Assembly (NCBI RefSeq): GCF_050699915.1
Contig: NZ_JBOHGA010000109.1
Span: forward strand, 1-20,022
DNA length: 20,022 nucleotides
Origin: Actinophytocola sp050699915
GTDB taxonomy: Bacteria; Actinomycetota; Actinomycetes; Mycobacteriales; Pseudonocardiaceae
Reading direction: 5' to 3'
The notes under the pieces are model-generated. The model was given only the letters and a program-made list of their open reading frames with translations, made no database searches and was not told where the DNA came from. Positions 1 to 5,874 of the stretch are shown here, in pieces. The stretch's first letter is position 1. Each line of letters begins with the position of its first letter. The position numbers were made by a program, and so were the translations under genes.

Positions 1-126
1 GGTTCTACAACCGCCACCGCCGACACTCCACCCTGGACTGGATGAGTCCCGTAGAGTTCGAAACCATCACCCGCCCGTCGACCCTCATCTCCTCACTGGC
101 GAGTCCGTGAAACGGGGTCAAGATCA
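1..126 (+). mobile_element. 3' end of an IS3-family insertion sequence
   Basis: The window opens inside an IS3-type element. After the transposase stop at 108-110 there are 16 bases ending in GTCAAGATCA. I place the element's right terminus at about 126 because IS3-family ends carry a terminal CA and because homology to the interrupted MFS gene resumes right after it. The left end and any target duplication lie outside the window, so the boundary is an inference. Confidence 0.6.
3..110 (+). CDS. IS3-family transposase, C-terminal fragment
   Basis: Only the last 35 codons are inside the window, read from the first complete codon at 3 to TGA at 108-110. The peptide begins FYNRHRRHSTLDWMSPVEFE. 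This is the signature end of the IS3/IS150-type OrfB integrase (rve domain, after the last catalytic Glu), where the 'N..R.H..L....P..f' motif is strongly conserved. The catalytic DDE residues lie upstream of the window, so activity cannot be judged. The element sits against a disrupted MFS gene and is the probable cause of that gene's 3' loss. Confidence 0.75.
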   Translation, partial: FYNRHRRHSTLDWMSPVEFETITRPSTLISSLASP

Positions 127-541
127 AACATCGCGAGCCCGACCGCGACGCTGCCGACGATCGCGAGCGCGTGGTGCGCGTGCGCACGATATCCAGCGAC
201 CGGCGCCGACCATGGCGCCGGTCTGCCAGGACAGCCAGCCGAACGTGTTGTCCACGAAGGACACCCGGATCAGCAGAATGCTCACACCGGCCGCGATGAG
301 CGCCGCGCCGGCATAGTCGATCCGTAGTCCGGGCGGCGGATCGTCGGCTGCCCCAGATCGGCGTGCTCGCTGTCGCGGTCAGCAGGGTCGCGGTGACCAC
401 CCAGCTGTACTGGGTCTGTGAGCCGTCGAGCGAGCCGATGATCAGCGGCAGCGCGGTGGACTCCACGGTCGAGCTGATCATCGCGACGAACAGCACCAGC
501 AGCAGCCCGGACAGCGACTCCAGCACCTGCCGGTGCGGCAT
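127..541 (-). pseudogene. DHA2-family MFS efflux transporter, decayed remnant
   Basis: The reading starts at ATG 541. The first 64 residues match the N-terminus of EmrB/QacA-type drug exporters (PMPHRQVLESLSG, then TM1, then TQYSWVVTATLLTATASTPIWG). Homology then jumps, at about position 350, to the region after TM5-6 (RIDYAGAALIAAGVSILLI, then VDNTFGWLSWQTGAMVGAG) in another frame. It jumps again at about 205 to LDIVRTRTT, and after one more frameshift to LAIVGSVAVGLAMF, where the IS3 end begins. Roughly 130 codons are missing at the first junction and about 20 at the second, judged from my memory of family members. The remainder of the roughly 500-residue protein is absent. A one-base loss upstream (near 560-570) may also have removed the original start. 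The product cannot be functional. It is divergent from the TetR gene that presumably controlled it. Confidence 0.8.
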
Positions 542-580
542 CGGTTCCGCGGTCGCATCCCCTCGGTCATGCGCGTCCCC

Positions 581-614
581 TGAACAACTATTGCTCAATG
601 TGCAAAATTGCACA
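581..614. promoter_or_regulatory. two tandem palindromes, probable TetR operator
   Basis: The region between the MFS remnant and the TetR gene is AT-rich and holds two adjacent palindromes. TGTGCAA-AA-TTGCACA at 599-614 has perfect 7-bp arms. TGAACAA-CTA-TTGCTCA at 581-597 has one mismatch. TetR regulators commonly bind such sites between themselves and a divergent transporter. The in-frame ATG at 598 lies inside the operator, which argues against it as the start codon of the regulator. Confidence 0.55.
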
Positions 615-639
615 ACAGGAACCTAGCACGACCGTTAGG

Positions 640-1239
640 GTGAGCGCCGTGGAGTCCGTAAGCACCCTGCGTGAGCGCAAGAAGGCGGCGACCCGGCAGT
701 CGCTGCACGCCGCCGCGCTGCGTCTGACGATGGCGAGCGGGCTGGACAGCGTGACCGTCGAGGACATCGCGGACGAGGTCGGCGTGTCCCGACGGACCTT
801 CTCGAACTACTTCGCCAACAAGGAGGACGCGGTCCTGCACGGCGACCGCGAGCGGACCAGGGCGCTGCTGGACCTGGTGCGCGCGCGGCCGGCGGCCGAG
901 CGCCCGTGGCCGGCGCTGCGGCGCGGTGCCGCGCAGCTCTACGGCGAGCTGACGTTGCCCGACCCCGCGTGGGTCGGCCAGCTGCGGCTGCTGCGCCGGC
1001 ACCCGTCACTGCTGGCCCGGCAGGCGGCGGACCAGATCGAGCTGGAGCGCGAGCTCGCCGGCGTGCTGCTCGCTCGCGGCGCCGGGGACGATCAGTCCGA
1101 CCAGGAGCTGGCCCGCCTCATGGCCGCCACGTTCCTCGCCGCCATCCGCACCGCCGGCGCCCTGTGGTTCGACTCGGCCGGCGAGCGCCCACTGCCCGAC
1201 CTGGTCGACGGGCTGCTGGACCGGGTGCGCTTCCGCTAG
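640..1239 (+). CDS. TetR/AcrR family transcriptional regulator
   Basis: A 199-residue DNA-binding repressor, of normal length for the family. The N-terminal helix-turn-helix lies at about residues 24-56 (SGLDSVTVEDIADEVGVSRR, then TFSNYFANKEDAV), with the usual conserved Y-F..KE ending. The rest is an all-helical ligand-binding domain without recognisable specificity. I chose GTG 640. GTG 649, preceded by AGGGTG, is equally possible, and ATG 598 is unlikely because it lies in the palindromic operator. It is divergent from the broken MFS exporter, the usual arrangement for local repression of an efflux pump. Since the pump is dead, the regulator is either an orphan or controls only itself or distant targets. 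Confidence 0.88.
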   Translation: MSAVESVSTLRERKKAATRQSLHAAALRLTMASGLDSVTVEDIADEVGVSRRTFSNYFANKEDAVLHGDRERTRALLDLVRARPAAERPWPALRRGAAQLYGELTLPDPAWVGQLRLLRRHPSLLARQAADQIELERELAGVLLARGAGDDQSDQELARLMAATFLAAIRTAGALWFDSAGERPLPDLVDGLLDRVRFR

Positions 1240-1274
1240 CCGACGACATCCCGGTCACCAGGACTTTCGCAACC

Positions 1275-1988
1275 TCAGGCGATGTCCTCGTCCGGCCGGC
1301 GGTGGTAGCTGTCGACGTACTCCTGCTGGGACAGCTGGCGGATGGCGTCCATCACCTCGTCGGTGACCGCGCGGCGGGCGCGCAGGTTGCGCTCGGTCAC
1401 GCGGGAGAAGTCCAGCGGCTCGCCGAACCGGACGCCGACCGGGGCGTGGCGCGGGATCCTGCCGCCGCGTGGCATCAGCCGCTCCGTGCCGAACAGCGCG
1501 ACCGGCACCACGGGCGCGCCGGCGGTCAGCGCCAGCACGGCGACGCCGGTGTGCCCGCGGTAGAGCCGGCCGTCGAGCGACCGGGTGCCCTCGGGATAGA
1601 TCGCGAACACGCCGCCGTCGTTGAGCACCTTCTGACCGGCGTTGAGCGCGGCGAGGCCGGCGTGGGCGTTGCCGCGCTCCACCGGGACGAAGCCGAGCGC
1701 GTCCACGAACGCCGCCATCAGCTTGCCGCGCACGCCACGGCCGGTGAAGTACTCGGCCTTGCCCAGGAACCGGACCTGCCGGCGGACGACCAGCGAGATG
1801 ACCGCCGTGTCGAGCACCGCCCGATGGTTCGCCGCGATGATCACCGGACCGGTGGCCGGAAGATGCTCGAGGCCCTCGACGCGTGGCCGGTACACCACCC
1901 GCGCGAGCGGCGCCAGGACGCGGCGGACGAACTGGTTCAGCAAGGCCCTCTCCCGGTCTCGTGGAACCGGGTCAGGATAGGCCGACAC
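1275..1988 (-). CDS. 1-acyl-sn-glycerol-3-phosphate acyltransferase (PlsC family)
   Basis: A 237-residue lysophospholipid acyltransferase, which transfers an acyl chain to lysophosphatidic acid or a related acceptor at the inner membrane face. The catalytic NHx4D motif is NHRAVLD at residues 54-60. The block FVPVER follows at about 100-105, and the acceptor motif EGTRS lies at 133-137. The VPVALFG strand near the C-terminal third is typical. Length is normal. The start is GTG at 1988. No long membrane helix is seen, only a hydrophobic stretch before the catalytic motif. Actinomycetes carry several PlsC paralogues, so the exact acceptor cannot be named. A terminator-like hairpin lies just upstream of it. 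Confidence 0.9.
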   Translation of the reverse strand: MSAYPDPVPRDRERALLNQFVRRVLAPLARVVYRPRVEGLEHLPATGPVIIAANHRAVLDTAVISLVVRRQVRFLGKAEYFTGRGVRGKLMAAFVDALGFVPVERGNAHAGLAALNAGQKVLNDGGVFAIYPEGTRSLDGRLYRGHTGVAVLALTAGAPVVPVALFGTERLMPRGGRIPRHAPVGVRFGEPLDFSRVTERNLRARRAVTDEVMDAIRQLSQQEYVDSYHRRPDEDIA

Positions 1989-2002
1989 CTACCAGGTTCA
2001 CT

Positions 2003-2062
2003 GCGAAAACGGGTCGTCCGGCGCGCGGGATGCTCGCGGGGGTGCGCCGCACGCCGGACGAC
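2003..2062 (-). terminator. rho-independent terminator-like hairpin
   Basis: On the minus strand, downstream of the small acidic gene (stop at 2112), an 11-bp perfect stem GTCGTCCGGCG / CGCCGGACGAC (2013-2023 and 2052-2062) encloses a 28-nt loop and is followed by CCGTTTTCGC. The short T run and long loop make it an imperfect terminator. Its position between the small-gene pair and plsC fits that role. Confidence 0.5.
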
Positions 2063-2111
2063 GGCGGTGGGCTCTGGGGCTCAGGACCGTTCGGCACGTG
2101 GGTCGATGACC

Positions 2112-2285
2112 TCACGCGTCGGGGCGGTCCTCCTCTTCGGACGGCACCGGCATGTTCTGCTCCTGCAGGTCGGCCGGGTCCGCCTCGACGTCCACATTGG
2201 GCGTCACCACCGATTCCGGCTCGTCGCCCAGCTCTCGCCGCTGCTCCAGCACATCCGCTTCGTCGGCGAGGTCCTCCGGGTTCAC
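2112..2285 (-). CDS. small acidic protein of unknown function (57 aa)
   Basis: The start is GTG 2285, which overlaps the stop of the upstream gene as GTGA, so translation is probably coupled. The peptide is strongly acidic and predicted soluble, with no cysteines. It contains two related segments: ADEADVLEQRREL near residue 7 and EADPADLQEQNMPV near residue 34. Small actinobacterial proteins with an 'ADPADxxEQ..(E)VP' motif occur elsewhere; I recall the pattern but not a function. The C-terminus, SEEEDRPDA, is disordered-looking. No function is assigned. Confidence 0.7.
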   Translation of the reverse strand: MNPEDLADEADVLEQRRELGDEPESVVTPNVDVEADPADLQEQNMPVPSEEEDRPDA

Positions 2286-2734
2286 CGCGGCTCCCCGGAC
2301 CACTGCAGCAGCGCGATCGTCATCGTCAACGCGCGCCGCACGGTTTCCAGCCCGGTCAGCGGATCCAGCTGTCGCACGGCGAGATCCAGCTGGATCTGCG
2401 CGTCCTCCGGACAGCCGTTGAGGTCCGCGAGCAGCGCGCGGATGGTGGCGCGCACCTGCGGTTCGAGCTCGTCGATCGTCACCGAGTCGTTGGTGCCGTC
2501 GCGCAGGTCCACAGCGAACGCCGGCTGCTCGTCCGGGCCCACGCTCTCCCGCACCGCGTTGGCGCCCACCTGGATCAGCTCCGCGACCACGCCGCGCACG
2601 TACGGCCTGAGCCCGTCCTCCTGCTGGTCCACCACGCTCTCCAGCGCGTCCGTCAGTCCATCCGAGTCGCTGTCGAGTACACAGTGGACGAGTCGGTGCG
2701 CGGTCACCTGTGCCGTGGATCCGTCGCTGCGCAT
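2282..2734 (-). CDS. hypothetical soluble protein (150 aa)
   Basis: I do not recognise this family. The start ATG 2734 is preceded by GGAAGGA at good spacing. An upstream in-frame extension exists but lacks a ribosome binding site and runs through the promoter-like region. The protein is mostly helical and acidic, with VTIDELEPQVRATIRALLADL in the middle and LDPLTGLETVRRALTMTIALLQ at the C-terminus. It has no signal peptide and no transmembrane segment, and only two cysteines. It overlaps the following small acidic gene by 4 bases (GTGA), so the two are likely made together. A GTTT-N16-GGGCAC promoter-like sequence lies 35 nt upstream. Confidence 0.75.
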   Translation of the reverse strand: MRSDGSTAQVTAHRLVHCVLDSDSDGLTDALESVVDQQEDGLRPYVRGVVAELIQVGANAVRESVGPDEQPAFAVDLRDGTNDSVTIDELEPQVRATIRALLADLNGCPEDAQIQLDLAVRQLDPLTGLETVRRALTMTIALLQWSGEPR

Positions 2735-2768
2735 CGGTCGTGCTCCTTCCCGTGCGGTCCAGTGCGGA

Positions 2769-2794
2769 GTGCCCGCCGGCGCGGGTACCGAAAC
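2769..2794 (-). promoter_or_regulatory. SigB/SigF-like promoter candidate for the small-gene pair
   Basis: On the minus strand, GTTT (2791-2794), a 16-nt spacer and GGGCAC (2769-2774) resemble the actinobacterial general-stress promoter pattern GTTT-N14-17-GGGTAT. It ends 35 nt before the ATG of the 150-aa protein. The -10 deviates from consensus, so this is a candidate only. Confidence 0.35.
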
Positions 2795-2895
2795 CGTATG
2801 GCGCGGCACCCGGCGCCCGGCAGCGCCGTTCGTCGGTCGAAACGGACACACCGCCCGCCGGGTCCAAGATCAGGCACAAACACGCCCGGTCGCGG

Positions 2896-2921
2896 GTTTC
2901 GTTTCGCCCGCCACGGGCTAC
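2896..2921 (+). promoter_or_regulatory. SigB/SigF-like promoter candidate for the membrane protein
   Basis: GTTT (2896-2899), a 15-nt spacer and GGGCTAC (2915-2921) lie 49 nt upstream of GTG 2970. The match to the general-stress consensus is good except for C at the fourth position of the -10. A similar element faces the other way 100 nt upstream. Confidence 0.38.
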
Positions 2922-2969
2922 TCACGGTCTGTAGTCCCGGTCCTTCACACCGGACGAGAGGTGCAAGCC

Positions 2970-3449
2970 GTGGATACCAACAGCTACGTGACGTTCTTGC
3001 TGGTCGGTGCTCTGCTCGTGCTCGTCGACGGCCAAGTCATCTACCGCAACGGCCGCAGGTTCCTGCAGCAGTCCGCGCCCAACGCGTCCGCGGAGTCGCT
3101 GACCAGGCTCGTGACGGTGCTGTTCCACCTCGTGGTGCTCGGCGTGCTGGCGCTCATCTCCACGGTCGACGTGCCAGCCGACACGCCGGTCGAGAGTGTC
3201 GTGGTTCGGCTCGGCGTGGTGCTGATCATCATCGGTATCGCGCACTGGGTCGCCGTGGTCGCGCTCGGCAGGATCCGCGACCGCCAGGAGTTCGACGAGT
3301 TCAACCACGAGCGGGAGGCCCGCCGGATCGCGAACGAGCACGCCAACGCGGCTTACCCGGCGCAGGCGACCGACGCGGCCAGCTCGCCGTACATCGACAG
3401 CCCGTCCGCCTCGGTCCACCGCCAGGATCCGTATCCGCCCCGCGTCTAG
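2970..3449 (+). CDS. membrane protein of unknown function (159 aa)
   Basis: The start is GTG 2970, with GAGAGG 8 nt upstream. GTG 2961 is in frame but sits inside that site. Three hydrophobic helices are visible: about residues 6-26 (TFLLVGALLVLVDGQVIY), 48-66 (VTVLFHLVVLGVLALIS) and 77-101 (VVVRLGVVLIIIGIAHWVAVV). A charged cytoplasmic-looking tail follows (RDRQEFDEFNHEREARRIANE), ending in a disordered Ser/Pro/Ala region. The family is not recognised. Its 3' end meets the PRPP synthetase gene tail to tail with two bases between stops. A stress-type promoter candidate precedes it. Confidence 0.75.
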   Translation: MDTNSYVTFLLVGALLVLVDGQVIYRNGRRFLQQSAPNASAESLTRLVTVLFHLVVLGVLALISTVDVPADTPVESVVVRLGVVLIIIGIAHWVAVVALGRIRDRQEFDEFNHEREARRIANEHANAAYPAQATDAASSPYIDSPSASVHRQDPYPPRV

Positions 3450-3451
3450 AA

Positions 3452-4381
3452 CTAGAACAGCGCGCTGACCGACTCTCCGTTGTGGATCCGGCGCATCGCC
3501 TCGGCGAGCGCGGGCGCGATGGAGAGGACGGTCAGCTTCGCTGTCTGTTCGGCGACCGGCACGGTGTTCGTGCTGACGATCTCGAGCACGTCCGGCTGCT
3601 CGCCGATCCGCTTGAGCGCGCCGGCGGCGAACAGGCCGTGCGTGCACGCGACGCGGATCGAACGCGCGTTCTGCTCGCGCAGCCGGTCGAGGAGCTCGAG
3701 CACCGTGCTGCCCCGGGCGATCTCGTCGTCGAGAACGATCACGTCGCGGTCGGTCACCTCGCCGATGATCGAGCTGATGGTGACCCTGTCGTCGGCGAAC
3801 CGCTGCTTCGCACCGGCCGCGACCGGGACGCCGAGCAGGTTCGCGAAGTGCGCCGCGGGCTTGGCGTTGCCCAGGTCGGGCGAGACGACGACGGTGTTGG
3901 TGAGGTCGTAGCCGCGGAAGTGGGCGGCGAGCTCGCGCAGCGCGTGCAGGTGGTCGACCGGGACGCTGAAGAACCCGTGCACCTGCGGGGAGTGCAGGGT
4001 CATCGCGAGCATCCGGTCGGCCCCGGCCGCGACGAGCAGGTCGGCGACGAGCCGCGCACCGATGGAGATGCGCGGCGCGTCCTTCTTGTCCGACCGCGCG
4101 TAGGCGAAGTGCGGCATGACGACCGTGGTGCGCGCGGCCGACGCACCCCGGGCGGCGTCGAGCATGAGCAGCAGTTCGACGAGGTTCTCCTGCACCGGCA
4201 CGACGAGCGGCTGGATGATGAACACGTCGCGCTCGCGGCAGTTCGCCTGGAGCTGCACCTCGAGACAGTCGTTGGCGAACCGCGTCACGCGGACGGGCTC
4301 CAGCGGCACCTCGAGGTGCGCGCAGATCTCGGCTGCCAGCTCCGGATGCGCACTGCCGCCGAACACCGCGATCTCCCGCAC
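3452..4381 (-). CDS. ribose-phosphate pyrophosphokinase (PRPP synthetase) homologue
   Basis: A 309-residue cytosolic enzyme converting ribose 5-phosphate and ATP to PRPP, the precursor of nucleotides, His, Trp and NAD. Family hallmarks: N-terminal FGGSAHPELA, then RFANDCLEVQL (canonical F.DGE), then PHFAYARSDKKDAP (canonical PYYGYARQDKK), then SARLVADLL-type helix and TLHSPQVHGFF (canonical DLHTAQIQGFF). The catalytic-loop K-x-R is kept in AKQRFAD. The PRPP loop is VIVLDDEIARGSTVLEL, differing from the usual DD.I.TGGT. Of two nearby GTG codons I prefer 4381, because AGGGGA lies 6 nt upstream of it and abuts GTG 4387. These substitutions suggest a paralogue rather than the main housekeeping Prs. 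Confidence 0.87.
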   Translation of the reverse strand: MREIAVFGGSAHPELAAEICAHLEVPLEPVRVTRFANDCLEVQLQANCRERDVFIIQPLVVPVQENLVELLLMLDAARGASAARTTVVMPHFAYARSDKKDAPRISIGARLVADLLVAAGADRMLAMTLHSPQVHGFFSVPVDHLHALRELAAHFRGYDLTNTVVVSPDLGNAKPAAHFANLLGVPVAAGAKQRFADDRVTISSIIGEVTDRDVIVLDDEIARGSTVLELLDRLREQNARSIRVACTHGLFAAGALKRIGEQPDVLEIVSTNTVPVAEQTAKLTVLSIAPALAEAMRRIHNGESVSALF

Positions 4382-4391
4382 CCGCACTCCC

Positions 4392-4440
4392 CTGCTCGAC
4401 GCCCAGCCGCCGAGCAGATGCTACTGGTCGCCTTGACCAG
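4392..4440. repeat. two inverted repeats between the flavoprotein and PRPP synthetase genes
   Basis: CTGCTCG/CGAGCAG (4392-4398 and 4411-4417, 12-nt loop) and CTGGTC/GACCAG (4424-4429 and 4435-4440, 5-nt loop) fill the 64-base gap between the two same-strand genes. Neither is followed by a T run on the minus strand. They could be a weak terminator, an RNA processing site or an operator. Confidence 0.4.
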
Positions 4441-4445
4441 CGCGT

Positions 4446-5552
4446 TCAGAACGAGGTCGGCAGGGCCGGGTGGCGTTGGACCTGCAGCGCGGTGCGCACG
4501 ACGAGCTCCTTGTACAGCGCGGCGAGCCGGCCCGTCAGCACCGCCTCCCTCGGGGTGTCGTCGGCTCGGACGAACTGGATCAGGCCGTCCTTGCGGCCCA
4601 GGCTGATGCACTGGTTCACGTACCGGAAGCGCATCGGCTTCGGGTCGCGGCCGATGGCTCGGGCCCGGATGGCGCGGACCGCGGCCTGCGCGACCGGCAG
4701 TCCCGTCGCGCACGCCATCCGCAGCTCCTGACCGCTCGGCAGGCGCACCGCGGCGGCGTCGCCCACGCCGTAGACGTCGTGGTGGGACACCGAGCGCATC
4801 GTCCCGTCGACCAGCATGCGGCCGTGCTCGTCGACCGCCAGGCCGGTCTCGCGCGCCAGCGCCGGCGTGGTGAAACCAGTTGTCCACACGACGAAGTCGG
4901 ATGGCACATGCTCGCCGTCGGCCAGCACGACGCCGTCCGCACGCACCTCGCCCACCTGCGACGAGTCGCGGATCTCGATGCCCAGCCGGGCGAACGTGCC
5001 GCGCAGGTGCCGCCGGCCCCGCTCGGACAGCCGCGAGCCGAGCTCGTCCGCGGTCAGCAGCCGCACCTTCAGGTCCGGGTGCGACTCCGCCAGCTCGGTC
5101 GCCGCCTCGATCCCGGTCAGTCCGCCGCCGACTACCGTGACCGTGCCGCCCTCGGCCACCCGCTCGCGCAGCCGCGCCGCATACTCGGCACCCGCGACCG
5201 TCAGAGCGAGCTCGGCCACGCCGGGCACCGACTCCAGGTCCGCCTGACTGCCCAGTGCGTAGATCAGCGTGTCGTACCGGATTGGCTCTCCCCCGGCCAG
5301 CTCGACCGTCCGCGCGCCGGCGTCGATCCGGGTCACGCGGTCCACCACGAGCCGCACGCCGGTGCCGCGCAGCAGGTCGGTGAGCTTGCGCTCGCGCAGC
5401 TCCTGCCCGGCGGCGACCTGGTGCAGCCGCACCCGCTCGACGAACCCGTCCCGCTTGTTCACCAGCGTCACCTCGGCGTCCAGCCGGCGGGCGGCGAGGT
5501 TCGCCGCGAGCTGTCCCGAGTATCCGGCGCCCAGCACCACGATGTGAGTCAT
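4446..5552 (-). CDS. FAD-dependent NAD(P)H oxidoreductase, NDH-2-like
   Basis: A 368-residue two-dinucleotide-binding flavoprotein. The FAD site GAGYSG lies at residues 8-13 and the NAD(P)H site GGGLTG at 142-147, each in a beta-alpha-beta fold. TTGF and YGVGDAAAV near residues 265 and 285 are the usual second FAD-contact motif. It is shorter than typical NDH-2 and lacks an obvious C-terminal membrane anchor, so it may be soluble. The electron acceptor is unknown (quinone, or possibly the neighbouring ferredoxin, though it does not look like a classical ferredoxin reductase). The start ATG 5552 has GGAGGGAG upstream. It is followed on the same strand by the PRPP synthetase gene and is divergent from the ferredoxin gene. 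Confidence 0.87.
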   Translation of the reverse strand: MTHIVVLGAGYSGQLAANLAARRLDAEVTLVNKRDGFVERVRLHQVAAGQELRERKLTDLLRGTGVRLVVDRVTRIDAGARTVELAGGEPIRYDTLIYALGSQADLESVPGVAELALTVAGAEYAARLRERVAEGGTVTVVGGGLTGIEAATELAESHPDLKVRLLTADELGSRLSERGRRHLRGTFARLGIEIRDSSQVGEVRADGVVLADGEHVPSDFVVWTTGFTTPALARETGLAVDEHGRMLVDGTMRSVSHHDVYGVGDAAAVRLPSGQELRMACATGLPVAQAAVRAIRARAIGRDPKPMRFRYVNQCISLGRKDGLIQFVRADDTPREAVLTGRLAALYKELVVRTALQVQRHPALPTSF

Positions 5553-5676
5553 CGCGTTCTCCCTCCTGTGCTCGCCAGGTTGACTGCGCAGCGCGCCGGT
5601 TCGTGACATCACATGACGGCGACGCCCGTCACACCGGTTCGGTACGGTCGGCGGGAGATGTGAGGAGGACGCGACC

Positions 5677-5874
5677 ATGCGAGTCGTCACCGACACCGCC
5701 CGCTGCGTCGGCTCGGGGCAGTGCGTGCTCACCGATCCCGCCGTGTTCGACCAGAGCGACGAGGACGGCACGGTCCTGGTGCTCGTCGAGCACGTCGAGG
5801 GCGAGCGGCTCGCGGCCGTCGAGGAGGCCGTCGAGATGTGTCCGAGCCAGGCGATCTCCCTCGCGGACGACTAG
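5677..5874 (+). CDS. [3Fe-4S] ferredoxin, P450-partner type
   Basis: A complete 65-residue ferredoxin. Cluster ligands are C10, C16 (CVGSGQC) and C55 (CP). Ser13 stands where a fourth cysteine would sit, the hallmark of the [3Fe-4S] ferredoxins that feed electrons to actinobacterial cytochromes P450. GAGGAGG precedes ATG 5677. Its stop TAG interlocks with the opposite-strand stop of the alcohol dehydrogenase gene in the shared tetramer CTAG (5871-5874). No P450 gene is in the window, so its partner is unknown. The divergent flavoprotein is a conceivable reductase, but this is only positional. Confidence 0.92.
   Translation: MRVVTDTARCVGSGQCVLTDPAVFDQSDEDGTVLVLVEHVEGERLAAVEEAVEMCPSQAISLADD

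Noticed and set aside
906..4606. Very long plus-strand open frames (over 800 codons) crossing this region
   Set aside because: They run antisense or out of frame to well-supported genes (TetR, PlsC, PRPP synthetase), are extremely rich in Arg/Ala/Pro, and show no domain. They are GC-rich shadows.
4446..5874. A cytochrome P450 redox cluster (reductase plus ferredoxin)
   Set aside because: The flavoprotein resembles NDH-2 rather than a ferredoxin reductase, it is divergent from the ferredoxin, and no P450 is present.
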